Shown piece by piece: positions 44,083-53,296 of a stretch of DNA of 64,000 bases. Where the stretch lies: contig NZ_CP009268.1 of the NCBI RefSeq assembly GCF_000807255.1, positions 2,572,384-2,636,383 on the forward strand, in the 5' to 3' direction. The first letter of the stretch is position 1. The number at the start of each line of letters is the position of its first letter. The notes under the pieces were generated by a model that ran no database searches, was not told the DNA's origin, and saw nothing but the letters and a program-made list of their open reading frames with translations. The DNA is from Clostridium pasteurianum DSM 525 = ATCC 6013 (lineage in GTDB: Bacteria > Bacillota > Clostridia > Clostridiales > Clostridiaceae). A program made the position numbers and the translations under genes.

Positions 44083-45345
44083 ATGATATTAAAAGAATTT
44101 AATCAAAAGATAGCATTATTTCGTTATTCTCTGATTGCACCCATTATAACCAATACATTTACTCAGACTTCTGTAAAAGATTATTTAGCAGAAATTGCAG
44201 CAAAGTCTTATACACTGCCTAACGGCAAGAAAAAAGAGTATTCTCCTGCAACAATCAAAGGATGGCTAGTTCAATATAGGAAATATGGTATTGATGGCTT
44301 ATATCCAAAATCAAGAGCTGATAAAGGTACTTCCAGAAAAATTTCAAATGAAACCAAAGAATTTATTATAAACAGTAAATTAAATTCACCTAAAAAAACT
44401 GCCAAGTACATATATCATGAAGTTATAGCTAAAGGTTTTGAAAGTGAAACTAGTATTTCCCTGTCAACAGTAACTAGATTTATAAATAAGGCTAAGATAG
44501 GTTCTAAAAAGCTTGTACCTGATGATAGAAGAGCCTTTGAATTTGAGTTTTCCAATGAATGCTGGCAATCTGACGTATCTGTAGGTCCTTACCTTACTAT
44601 AGAAGATAAAAAATTCAAGACTTATATTATAGCTTTTTTAGATGATTCCAGTAGAGTCATTGTAGGATGCAAAGCATTTTTTAAAGATGATCTTTTATCT
44701 CTTATGTCTGTATTTAAAGATGCGGTAGCATCAAAGGGAATTCCTAAAAAAGTTTTCGTTGATAATGGAAAGATATATAAAAGTGAGCAATTTCATTTGA
44801 TTTGTGCAGCTCTTGGTAGTATTTTAAGTTTTGCAAGACCATATTCCCCTCAATCTAAGGGCAAAATTGAAAGATGGTTCCAAACTATGCAAAAACAATG
44901 GATGAATTCAATTAATTGGAATGATTTTAAATCTATAGACCTTTTAAATGAATCCCTGTCGGGTTATGTTAACAGTTATAACAACACTATACATTCCTCA
45001 ATAAACAAAAAACCAATTGATAAGTACATGTCTAATGTTGAAAATATAAGATTTATTGATTCTAAAACTGAACTAGACTATTTATTTTTATATAAAGTAC
45101 TCCGTACTGTAAAAAATGACTCCACAGTATCTATAGGTACAAAAATATTTGAAGTACCACTAAAATATGTTGGTGACAAAATAAATATACGCTATGATCC
45201 ATCATCTATTGATAAAGCTTATATTTTTTCACAGGATGGTAAACTTGAAGATACTATTTTCCCTGTTAAAAAAATTGATAATTCAAAAATCAGAAGAACT
45301 AACAATACTAATTCTGTTGATTTTTCTGCCTTTGAAGCTAACTAA
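44083..45345 (+). CDS. TnsB/Mu-type DDE transposase
   Basis: 420 aa. Helix-turn-helix domains at 15-75 (TIKGWLVQYRKYGIDGLYPK). RNase H-like core: D in CWQSDVSVGPYL (about 165), D in VFVDNGKIYKS (about 226), E in SPQSKGKIERWF (about 263). A C-terminal beta-barrel follows. It cuts and joins transposon ends, with the AAA+ partner choosing and activating the target. GGAGG lies 7 bases before the start. Confidence 0.92.
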   Translation: MILKEFNQKIALFRYSLIAPIITNTFTQTSVKDYLAEIAAKSYTLPNGKKKEYSPATIKGWLVQYRKYGIDGLYPKSRADKGTSRKISNETKEFIINSKLNSPKKTAKYIYHEVIAKGFESETSISLSTVTRFINKAKIGSKKLVPDDRRAFEFEFSNECWQSDVSVGPYLTIEDKKFKTYIIAFLDDSSRVIVGCKAFFKDDLLSLMSVFKDAVASKGIPKKVFVDNGKIYKSEQFHLICAALGSILSFARPYSPQSKGKIERWFQTMQKQWMNSINWNDFKSIDLLNESLSGYVNSYNNTIHSSINKKPIDKYMSNVENIRFIDSKTELDYLFLYKVLRTVKNDSTVSIGTKIFEVPLKYVGDKINIRYDPSSIDKAYIFSQDGKLEDTIFPVKKIDNSKIRRTNNTNSVDFSAFEAN

Positions 45346-45360
45346 CCGGAGGTTGATATT

Positions 45361-46167
45361 ATGTATAAAGCTTTTTATGGCTTAACTTTTGATCCTTTTG
45401 ATAAAAATCTTGACTTAAAATACAGTTTTAAATCTGAGGATTTCTCTAAAGCAATGAATAGATTAGAATTTTTAAAATCTGTTTTAGGGATTGGCGTTAT
45501 TACTGGAGAGCCTGGAGTTGGTAAGTCTTTCTTGCTCCGCAATTTTGTAGATTCACTAAATCCAAATTTATATAAGTGCGTATACATTCCTATTTCCACT
45601 TTAACTGTTATGGACTTCTATAGAGCATTATGCGATGGTCTTGGAATAATTCATGCTCAGAAAAAAGTAACTATGTTTAAGCAAATACAAGAGTCTATAT
45701 ACACTTATAGCCACAGTAAAAATGTAATTCCAGTTATTATAATTGATGAATGTCAATTTTTAAGCAATTCCATTCTTGATGATTTAAGAATAATATTTAA
45801 TTTTCATATGGACTCAAAGAATTATGCTATGTTAATTCTTTCAGGTCAACCTAATTTTTTACTTCAACTCAGCAGGCAGGTCCATGAAGCACTACGTCAA
45901 CGAATCATAATGAATTATTGCTTAAAAGGGCTAACGCATGATGAATGTAAGCCCTACATAACTTCTATGCTAAAAGCCGCAGGCTGTTCAGAACCAATTT
46001 TTACTGATGATGCTTTTGAACTCATTTATTCAAGCACTAATGGAGCTATAAGACCACTAAATTCTCTAACGAGAATGTGCCTTATCTCTGGTGCTAATGA
46101 AAGACTTACTTCTATTAATTCAGATACAGTTTATAAATCTCAGAGTGAAATTGATCTTACAATTTAA
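45361..46167 (+). CDS. TnsC/TniB-type AAA+ ATPase
   Basis: 268 aa. Walker A GEPGVGKSFLLRNF near 45, Walker B VIIIDECQFLS near 126, sensor 1 AMLILSGQPN, and Arg finger LRQRIIMNY. It belongs to the ExeA/TniB group that serves DDE transposases as target regulators. It starts 15 bases after the transposase stop with GGAGG. Confidence 0.9.
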   Translation: MYKAFYGLTFDPFDKNLDLKYSFKSEDFSKAMNRLEFLKSVLGIGVITGEPGVGKSFLLRNFVDSLNPNLYKCVYIPISTLTVMDFYRALCDGLGIIHAQKKVTMFKQIQESIYTYSHSKNVIPVIIIDECQFLSNSILDDLRIIFNFHMDSKNYAMLILSGQPNFLLQLSRQVHEALRQRIIMNYCLKGLTHDECKPYITSMLKAAGCSEPIFTDDAFELIYSSTNGAIRPLNSLTRMCLISGANERLTSINSDTVYKSQSEIDLTI

Positions 46168-46175
46168 AATTTTTT

Positions 46176-46204
46176 ACACTGCTTATTCTGAGCAGTGTTT
46201 TTCT
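46176..46204 (+). terminator. transposon operon terminator
   Basis: ACACTGCT - 7-base loop - AGCAGTGT followed by TTTTTCT, right after the ATPase gene. Confidence 0.85.
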
Positions 46205-46397
46205 ATGCCTATATTTATTGACCAATTTTAGAATTTTATACATTGTGGATATTGTGGAGAAAGGGTTATTTAATTTGATTTTTGAGACTTAATTTGCCAT
46301 TAGTAAGATTATTTAAACTGATTTTTTACCACATTATTACTAATTTTAGGCTGAAATAATTTGACTTTTTAAGGATTAAATAATTTGACACGTAACA

Positions 46398-47428
46398 CCT
46401 AGTTCCTTTGAAATAATACCCATGCCGTCAAAAACATTTTCAATGCACTTATGATTCTCATCAGTAAAAAGTTGCAGTCCAGTTGACCACTCGGTAATTG
46501 GAATCTCCTTTATTTCTTCTTTTCCTATTTCGTCAGTCTGCTCTTCAATATATAAAGGATAGTATTTTGATTTAGTATCCACATATATTCTTGCTTTAGG
46601 ATTTCCAAGTTCCTCTGCTTTTACTTTACGATCAGTATCTTTCCATTGATTAACAGTCTTATATGTTCCCTTTTGTCTGTTTTCTTTAGATTTCTTCTCT
46701 ACCTTACAATCAACAGAATTAACTGCTTCACTTGCTTCTTTTATCATTTTATAATACTCTTTATCAGCCTCAATCCATGCCATTAGCTCTTCATACTTTT
46801 TTTCTTCCTCTTCCGTGCGAGTATAGGATTTTATAATATTTACATCTTCATATACAGGCACTTCACAGTCTGGGATAATACATATTCCAACTTCTTTTAT
46901 GTGAACAGGAACTAAATAAACATCTGTTGTAGTCAAGGCATTTCTTGTTAGGTTCTTTGATACAGTACATTTATTAGGCTCAGCACCAAGAGAAATATAC
47001 TCTTTAAGCTTTTCATAATAATCTTCATAAACAAAAATCTGTCTGCACTCTTTATTCTGTGACCCTGAAAGCACATTATCTAAAAATACAAAATGCCCTA
47101 GTGGGTCAGTATTAATATAAAATCCATTTTCTAAAAGTTTTTTAAGCTTTGCAGTTTGCTCTTCATTTCTACTTCTACCCGTTTCAACTGTAATTATAGG
47201 TGCAATATTTTTCTTTACTCTTATCTCATTACCATTTTCATCCTTTTTATATTCTTTTTTATAATCATATTTACATTTCTTTATTTTCTCATTTAAAATA
47301 TATAACATTAATGTTTCACTAGTATTTACAGCTTCTTCCTCAGAAAAGTTAACCATAAGCTTGCCATCATTTTCATAAATATCATCAAGATTATACTGCC
47401 ATATGTGATATTGACGTTTTGAAATCAT
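46398..47428 (-). pseudogene. RDR/YonO-type polymerase, N-terminal part (cut by a transposon)
   Basis: About 344 codons up to the transposon edge; the frame then runs six codons into the transposon and stops. It has motifs of the RDR N-terminal half in order: FVFLDNVLSGSQ (the F.FL..S.SQ motif), ARIYV, and VFDGMGIISKEL (the DG.G.IS motif). The next motif (Q.R...KG) is found immediately on the far side of the transposon. Start ATG 47428 with AGGGGG upstream. A 1031-base 5' part plus a 2470-base 3' part gives 3501 bases, a multiple of three. Confidence 0.88.
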
Positions 47429-47519
47429 ATAATCCCCCTGTCCCCCATATTAATCTATATTTCGGATTTAATTATTATTATATTCCACAAGATACTTAAA
47501 TTTCCTTCTGTTTTACAAA

Positions 47520-47556
47520 AAATAAAACACCAGATACATTTAAATTATACCTAGTG
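47520..47556 (-). terminator. terminator of the HEPN-motif gene
   Basis: Minus-strand stem CACTAGGTA / TATCTGGTG with an 11-base AT loop, then TTTTATTTTTTG. A near copy is at 49514-49547. Confidence 0.75.
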
Positions 47557-47632
47557 ATTTTACTCTACTTATAAATAACATTCTAATAGTAATATTCGCT
47601 AACAACTCTACATTAAAATCATAACTTTTATA

Positions 47633-49372
47633 TTATCTACAAATTTTATTCAATAATTCATGCAAATATCCTATTATATTATTTTTAAAATCTGCCCAAT
47701 AATCCCATGATTGTCCTATAACTGCTCTGTAATATTCTGAGTTATTATCATCTCCTGTTATTTCACCATATCCTTCACAGCAAAATCCATGTCCATCATG
47801 ACCTATTTCTGTTCTTTTAATAAAGTTTTCATTAACTAAAAATTCAACAATATATGAACATAATTCTCCTTTTTTTCTAGTTAACTGCAAAGTTATCTTA
47901 TTATCAGTTTGAACTTCAAAAATTTTAACTGCTTTTACACTATTTCTAGTTTTATTTATAAAAATTTTAACCTCATCTTCAAACTCTTTACTCTCATTTA
48001 CGTAATATCTAAATCCTTTTCCTATATTTATATCTATACCTCTGCATTTAAATTCATTTACTATATTACAGGTTAGCTCTATTAATTGTTGATGTATAAT
48101 TTTTTCTCTGTCTTTTTTACTAACAAACACTAAATCATAATTCCAACTAGAAGAATTTTTTTCGTTTTCTATCACTAAAGAAAATTCTTTTTCTGCTTCA
48201 TCTATTTCGTATTTCAATTCATTAATTAACTTCTGCAAATCGTTAAAAAAAATGCTATCAATAAATTTATTATGTGCAATGTGATTTCTGTACATACAGA
48301 ATTCTCTCCATTGTTCTCTAAAATTAGATTTTAATAATTCACTAGACTTTTCTGCTCCATATTTATCTTTAATATCAAATAAATCTGAAAAATAATTCTC
48401 CCAAACGGATTTGCTCTTTATTTTATTTTTATTAACTATTTCGTCAAATAGCATTTCAACTTTTTTAGCATTCCACCAATGTATGTTGCTGTTAGTATTT
48501 TTTATTTTTTCATTCAATTCATTTACTTTATTATCAACGTCTTTTAGCATTATAAATTCTTCTTCATAATCCATAAGATTTACTAAATCCATTGCATCAA
48601 TTGACAGCAGAAAATCATCGATGTCGCTAAAATTTTTAACCGCTGCCTTATATCCTCCAGTTCGATTAGAATAGTTCTTTTCAACCTTTGATTTTAAAAA
48701 TATTCCTTGCCAATTTAGCCCACATCTATTTAACATTATCTTATTAATAAAGGTTCTTAATGAATTTTCTATTATATTTATTTTACTATATGCTTTATTT
48801 GATAAATCAAGCGATTGTGTATCTTCAATCCAAATGCATTTATATCTTACAATATCTTTTCCTATCTGCTTTTTCCTTTCTTCTAATCTGTTAATCCAAA
48901 AGTTTTTAATATCTATTTTAATATTCTCTAAATCATTATCATATTTATCTTCCTTATCTATTTGACCTTCTTCATCAATCATTCTTTGTATGATAATATT
49001 AATTATTATTCCAGTATTATTAACAACATCATATTCATATATCACTTCATAATTTTTTCTTTCCTTTACAATTTTATTTATTTCAAATTCTATAAATCCT
49101 TTTAATCCACTTTTACTAGCTTTAAAAATACCATGTGTTTTCTCCATATAGCCCCAAAAAATATTTGAATTATATTCCCACCACTCCCTCCAGTACTCTT
49201 CAAAAAAATAAAACTCATCAGGTTCAAAGTTATTCTCCATATTTTCATAATATTTTTTTTCCATTTCCTCAAATTCATTAATTTTAGATTCTTCTACACC
49301 GTAAACATAAAATTTGAACTTTACAACATCATCTAACTCATTATCCAAATTTTTATTACAATAATTACTCAC
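47633..49372 (-). CDS. large HEPN-motif protein (putative RNase, defence-type)
   Basis: 579 aa, cytosolic, Asn/Lys/Glu-rich. A helical region at about 330-400 contains REFCMYRNHIAHNKFI with R362-x4-H367, the catalytic R-x4-6-H motif of HEPN RNases. The N-terminal half (two Trp/Tyr-rich helices, EEYWREWWEYNSNIFWGYM) is unassigned, and the C-terminal third is beta-rich (KAVKIFEVQTDNKITLQL). Flanked on both sides by the same terminator sequence, so it appears to be a one-gene cassette. Abortive-infection action is plausible for this type but unproven. Confidence 0.6.
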   Translation of the reverse strand: MSNYCNKNLDNELDDVVKFKFYVYGVEESKINEFEEMEKKYYENMENNFEPDEFYFFEEYWREWWEYNSNIFWGYMEKTHGIFKASKSGLKGFIEFEINKIVKERKNYEVIYEYDVVNNTGIIINIIIQRMIDEEGQIDKEDKYDNDLENIKIDIKNFWINRLEERKKQIGKDIVRYKCIWIEDTQSLDLSNKAYSKINIIENSLRTFINKIMLNRCGLNWQGIFLKSKVEKNYSNRTGGYKAAVKNFSDIDDFLLSIDAMDLVNLMDYEEEFIMLKDVDNKVNELNEKIKNTNSNIHWWNAKKVEMLFDEIVNKNKIKSKSVWENYFSDLFDIKDKYGAEKSSELLKSNFREQWREFCMYRNHIAHNKFIDSIFFNDLQKLINELKYEIDEAEKEFSLVIENEKNSSSWNYDLVFVSKKDREKIIHQQLIELTCNIVNEFKCRGIDINIGKGFRYYVNESKEFEDEVKIFINKTRNSVKAVKIFEVQTDNKITLQLTRKKGELCSYIVEFLVNENFIKRTEIGHDGHGFCCEGYGEITGDDNNSEYYRAVIGQSWDYWADFKNNIIGYLHELLNKICR

Positions 49373-49513
49373 AGTTACTGTTACATCTCCCTCTCTAATT
49401 TTCTATATTATCTACTATTGGCTAATTAAACTATGTAATATTTATGCATCTCTATATTTTTTACATAATTATATATAATTCTATATTTCACAAAAAATTC
49501 CTTCAATTTGTTG

Positions 49514-49547
49514 CAAAATAAAACACCAGATACTGCTGTACCTAGTG
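49514..49547 (-). terminator. terminator of the restriction operon
   Basis: Minus-strand stem CACTAGGTA / TATCTGGTG with loop CAGCAG, then TTTTATTTTG. It follows the YdbC-like gene. Confidence 0.8.
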
Positions 49548-49558
49548 CTCTAGAATTA

Positions 49559-49780
49559 TTATAGTTCTATACAATTAAGTAAATCTCTAAGCTTCTTCAA
49601 TTCCTCGGCATTAAGAGTTACCCCTTTACCCATTTTCTTATGTTCTGAATCCCAGTCTCTTAAATCATATTTTGGTTCTTTGTCATTCCAGCTTATTAGA
49701 TTTAGTTCCTTCTTCCAGCCTTTTGGTGATTCTGAAAGAGTACCTATAGTTTGTTTGATTTCAAATTTTATATCTGCCAT
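49559..49780 (-). CDS. YdbC-like PC4-fold single-stranded DNA-binding protein
   Basis: 73 aa. The whole sequence follows the YdbC family: IGTLSESPKGWKKELNLISW, YDLRDWDSEHKKMGKGVTL. These are small homologues of eukaryotic coactivator PC4 that bind single-stranded nucleic acid. It is 13 bases downstream of the methylase gene and ends the operon, so it may assist the helicase/nuclease at unwound DNA. This pairing is inference. Confidence 0.9.
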   Translation of the reverse strand: MADIKFEIKQTIGTLSESPKGWKKELNLISWNDKEPKYDLRDWDSEHKKMGKGVTLNAEELKKLRDLLNCIEL

Positions 49781-49793
49781 ATTTTACTCCTCC

Positions 49794-52700
49794 TTAGCCA
49801 TTATTATTTAAAATGATTTTTATTTCTTGCGGTGTCATTTCATATAGTTCAAACACAAATTTATCAATTTGGTTTTTATAATCTTCGAATTCAACAGTGC
49901 CTTGAAAATTTAAATTTTTTTCGAAACCAACAATAATTCTGTCAGTAAGTGCTACTATTTTATCTTCAAAATCTGAATTAGTATATTTTATTGGTAACGT
50001 ACTAAGAAAAGTTTTTGATATATTTACCGTTAATTTAGAACCATTTGTATAGTTTTGCACATAGTACCAATTCATTAACTTTGAATTTAATATTGCTAAA
50101 ACATATTTAAGGTTAAAATTACTATGTTCTTTTAAAATCATTATATTAGTAGAATTAAATGTATAATATTGTTTATTATCATAAGCAACAACTAATACTT
50201 TATTGCCGCCACCGATTCTTTGTGTAATAAGTTTTTCATTTGCTAAGAAGCTTTCTTCCTTTCTTGCTCTGTGCAATAGATTCTTATCATAAATTATATA
50301 TTTGTATTTAAACTCTGGTCTATATTCTTTAATATCTTTTCCTTCCAGTAATGGCTTGTACTTTTCTGATATTTTACAATCAGTTATAAATTTACTTTTC
50401 CCTCCTTGTGTAGCTATTCCACATGAAATATCTACTATATCTCCTAATACTTTTGTATTTTTACGTATTTTCTCAAAAATATCATCCTTACTACTATTTG
50501 TATGAATATTAAAAGTATAGCTTGTATTATTATTAAAGCTTTGTTGTTTTATAATATTTAAGTTTTCACTTATTACAGAGTCTGTAATTTTGACTTCATT
50601 GTCATCAGAATAATTATTTTCTAAAATAATTATTATTGATGAAGCAGTAACATTTTCAAAAACGCCTTCTCCTAAATCCACAATATTAAGGATTGCTGTA
50701 TTATCTAATATGAATTTTCTAATAACATCATACACCGTTGCCCTTAATAAGGTATTTGGGATTATAAAGCCCAAGTGTCCTTTCTTTTTTAACAAATTTA
50801 CAGTTCTTAAAATAAATATTGCAAATAAGTTGATTTTTCCTGACTGTTTTGCTTTCCCTTCTTGATTACCTTTAAGCCCTTTTAATAAATTGTTAGTTAT
50901 ATAATTTTTCATTTCTGATAAATCAGTATCTCTAGTAAAAACATATGGAGGATTGCCAATTACAATATCAAAGCCACCTTTATCCTGAAATACTTTTGCA
51001 AACTCAAGTTCCCAAATAAAATATGGTTTTGATTTCTCATGTTTAATAGCATTATATTTTTCTAATGCCTCTTTATTTCCACTTTCTCTCAACTTATAAA
51101 CTATCAGCTGATCTCTTAACTCATCAATTCTTTCCTTTAAATCCTTTTTGTTCTTTTCATTGGCTTCGTCAAAATACTGGCTTTGTTTATCAAACATTTC
51201 TTTTAAAATCTCATCTGAATCAAAGAAAAGTCTTAATTGCTCTGACATTCCACTTGCTTTTTTACCTTTCTTATTATCCTTTTGAGCAAGTATAGACTCA
51301 TCAAATAGCTTTATTCCTTCATATTCATCAATCAAACTATTTCCAATATGAATGTTCATATCTAAGTTTGGGAGTGGATGAGGTTCTAAATTCTCATCAT
51401 CAATTTCTTGATCTACCACTACCGAAAGCCATAATCTAAGCTTTGCAATATCTACTGCACTTGGTTCAATATCTACTGCAAATATATTATTTTTAATTGT
51501 ATCCCATTTCATTTTATATGGAGAACGCCATTTTCTTATAAATTCTTCTCCATACTCTTTTCCGAATGCTCCTTCTTTATCTTTTCTTATAATATATTCC
51601 GTAATATTATTTCGAGCTCTAATAATTTCATTTAACATACCTAACGGAAATGCTCCCGAGCCAACAGCTGGGTCAGCTACCTTAACATTTTTTAATGCAT
51701 CATCTATGTTTACAATATTATCAAAAATTGATTGCTTAATTGTGAAATCTTTACTATATCCCACATTTTTTCTACTATCAGCATCCCTAATCAGTTCACC
51801 ATATAAAATAAATTCTTTCATGTCCTCATATGCTACATTTACTTCATTTACAAGATAATTGATTAAGCTTTCTTGACACATGTAATGAACAATTTCCCTC
51901 GGTGTATAAAATGCTCCCTTTGATTTTCTATCGCTTACATCTAATAAATTTTCAAATATCTTACCTAACATTTCTGGGTCAACAGCTACTTCTTTTTCAA
52001 GAGGCTCGTCTTCATTCATTGTAAAGTTAAAACGATCGAATATATCTAAAATACCGTCAGCTTCTCTACCTTTTTCCTTTTTATTTGAGAAAAGTTCATT
52101 TGGAATTTGAAAATTTACATCTTTCCAATGATAACCTTCTAACGGTTCAAATAACCCTCCATTTAAAAATGGAATTTTACAATTAAATCTTTTAAAATAT
52201 TGATTTTTTCTTTTTTTATTTAAGGCATCATAGAAAAATGGCTCTAGATAATCATCAAAGAAATTATTATTCGTATTTTCTTTACAAAAATCAAAAATTT
52301 CCCTAATAAATCTCCTATTTCCACTTCCCCATGGCATATCATATTCTGTCCCAATAAAACAATCTGATAGAAGTTCTGCTTCATGTTCATCGATCATAAA
52401 TAATTCCTCAGATGACAACTTCATATTTCCATCTTTGGTATTTTTAAACACCTTTTCTAATACGTTTTTATTGATACCGTCCTGTTTATCATAAATCACC
52501 TTAAATGAATCAATTGAAATTGTATGTATCGCTGGCATTATTCTAACACCAAGCCATCCTTTCTTCTGAAGAAAATATAAAAAGGCAAGTTGTCCCATAA
52601 GTTTTTTAGCAAATTGCTCTGAAAATTTATCAATTTCAAATCCTAATGCTAATGTTTCATTAATAAATGCCTCATCTTTTTCAAGATATTCTTTTAAGTC

Positions 52701-53294
52701 ATAATATTTATTTTTGTATTGTTCAAAGAAGTCTTTAGTAATCTTTTCAATACTGAATGCAGCTTCTATTTCATCAAGTTTAGGATTATCCTTATCATTC
52801 TCAAATATAGGATACAATTGTTTCTGCGCAGTATGGCTTGTTTCATTCTCACCTACAAGATAAGAATATCTCTTTGCAGGTGTCAAATCCAATTCAAGTC
52901 CTTTATCTGTAAATGTATAATCAAGCCTTACAAATGAAAGCCTCCAGTTAACATCATGTTCTGAATAAAATGCTACTATGGCAGCTTCGCAACCTTGCTT
53001 ATCAAGTATTTTTGAAATGAAGTTTCTTTGAAGGCTCCTTGCTCTCTCTACACCCTTTTCACTTCTTAACTCTACTGCAAAAACTATGATGTTATTTCCT
53101 ACTGCATCCTTGAATTTAGCTATATCACTATAAGATATAATACTATTTTCATACTCTCTCCATATTCCTGTATGTCTTCTCCCTGAAAGCATTTCTGGTT
53201 CATTAAAGAATTCCCTTGTAAAAGTCTTAAATTTATCTATATCAAATTTACTCTCAAAAGTTTCTTGTAATAGTTGAAGTTTTGCTGTAACCAT
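49794..53294 (-). CDS. Eco57I-like restriction-modification methylase
   Basis: 1166 aa. The N-terminal about 200 residues have an endonuclease-like alpha/beta pattern (IIVFAVELRSEKGVERARSLQ). The middle is helical. Methylase motif I VADPAVGSGAFPLGML is near 525 and motif IV VIGNPPYVFTRD near 775 (N6-adenine type). The C-terminal 300 residues (VDISCGIATQGGK..., ENTS-like TPLLEGKDIKEYRPEF) are the target-recognition part. It starts 2 bases after the helicase stop, so the two are one system. It should mark self DNA and supply sequence specificity. Confidence 0.9.
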   Translation of the reverse strand: MVTAKLQLLQETFESKFDIDKFKTFTREFFNEPEMLSGRRHTGIWREYENSIISYSDIAKFKDAVGNNIIVFAVELRSEKGVERARSLQRNFISKILDKQGCEAAIVAFYSEHDVNWRLSFVRLDYTFTDKGLELDLTPAKRYSYLVGENETSHTAQKQLYPIFENDKDNPKLDEIEAAFSIEKITKDFFEQYKNKYYDLKEYLEKDEAFINETLALGFEIDKFSEQFAKKLMGQLAFLYFLQKKGWLGVRIMPAIHTISIDSFKVIYDKQDGINKNVLEKVFKNTKDGNMKLSSEELFMIDEHEAELLSDCFIGTEYDMPWGSGNRRFIREIFDFCKENTNNNFFDDYLEPFFYDALNKKRKNQYFKRFNCKIPFLNGGLFEPLEGYHWKDVNFQIPNELFSNKKEKGREADGILDIFDRFNFTMNEDEPLEKEVAVDPEMLGKIFENLLDVSDRKSKGAFYTPREIVHYMCQESLINYLVNEVNVAYEDMKEFILYGELIRDADSRKNVGYSKDFTIKQSIFDNIVNIDDALKNVKVADPAVGSGAFPLGMLNEIIRARNNITEYIIRKDKEGAFGKEYGEEFIRKWRSPYKMKWDTIKNNIFAVDIEPSAVDIAKLRLWLSVVVDQEIDDENLEPHPLPNLDMNIHIGNSLIDEYEGIKLFDESILAQKDNKKGKKASGMSEQLRLFFDSDEILKEMFDKQSQYFDEANEKNKKDLKERIDELRDQLIVYKLRESGNKEALEKYNAIKHEKSKPYFIWELEFAKVFQDKGGFDIVIGNPPYVFTRDTDLSEMKNYITNNLLKGLKGNQEGKAKQSGKINLFAIFILRTVNLLKKKGHLGFIIPNTLLRATVYDVIRKFILDNTAILNIVDLGEGVFENVTASSIIIILENNYSDDNEVKITDSVISENLNIIKQQSFNNNTSYTFNIHTNSSKDDIFEKIRKNTKVLGDIVDISCGIATQGGKSKFITDCKISEKYKPLLEGKDIKEYRPEFKYKYIIYDKNLLHRARKEESFLANEKLITQRIGGGNKVLVVAYDNKQYYTFNSTNIMILKEHSNFNLKYVLAILNSKLMNWYYVQNYTNGSKLTVNISKTFLSTLPIKYTNSDFEDKIVALTDRIIVGFEKNLNFQGTVEFEDYKNQIDKFVFELYEMTPQEIKIILNNNG

Positions 53295-53296
53295 TT

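Larger units (their letters stand above)
43147..46397 (+). mobile_element. Tn7-like (TnsB/TnsC-type) three-gene transposon
   Basis: 3251 bp with matching termini TGTTA...TAACA. It is flanked by a 6-bp target duplication CCTAGT (43141-43146 and 46398-46403). Both ends hold several copies of a GTCAAATTATT / GTCAGATTAAATAATCTGAC motif (43187-43280 and 46258-46392), as expected for a transposase that binds multiple end sites. Genes: a zinc-finger accessory protein, a DDE transposase and an AAA+ ATPase, all plus strand. The insertion splits the RDR-like gene. Confidence 0.88.
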
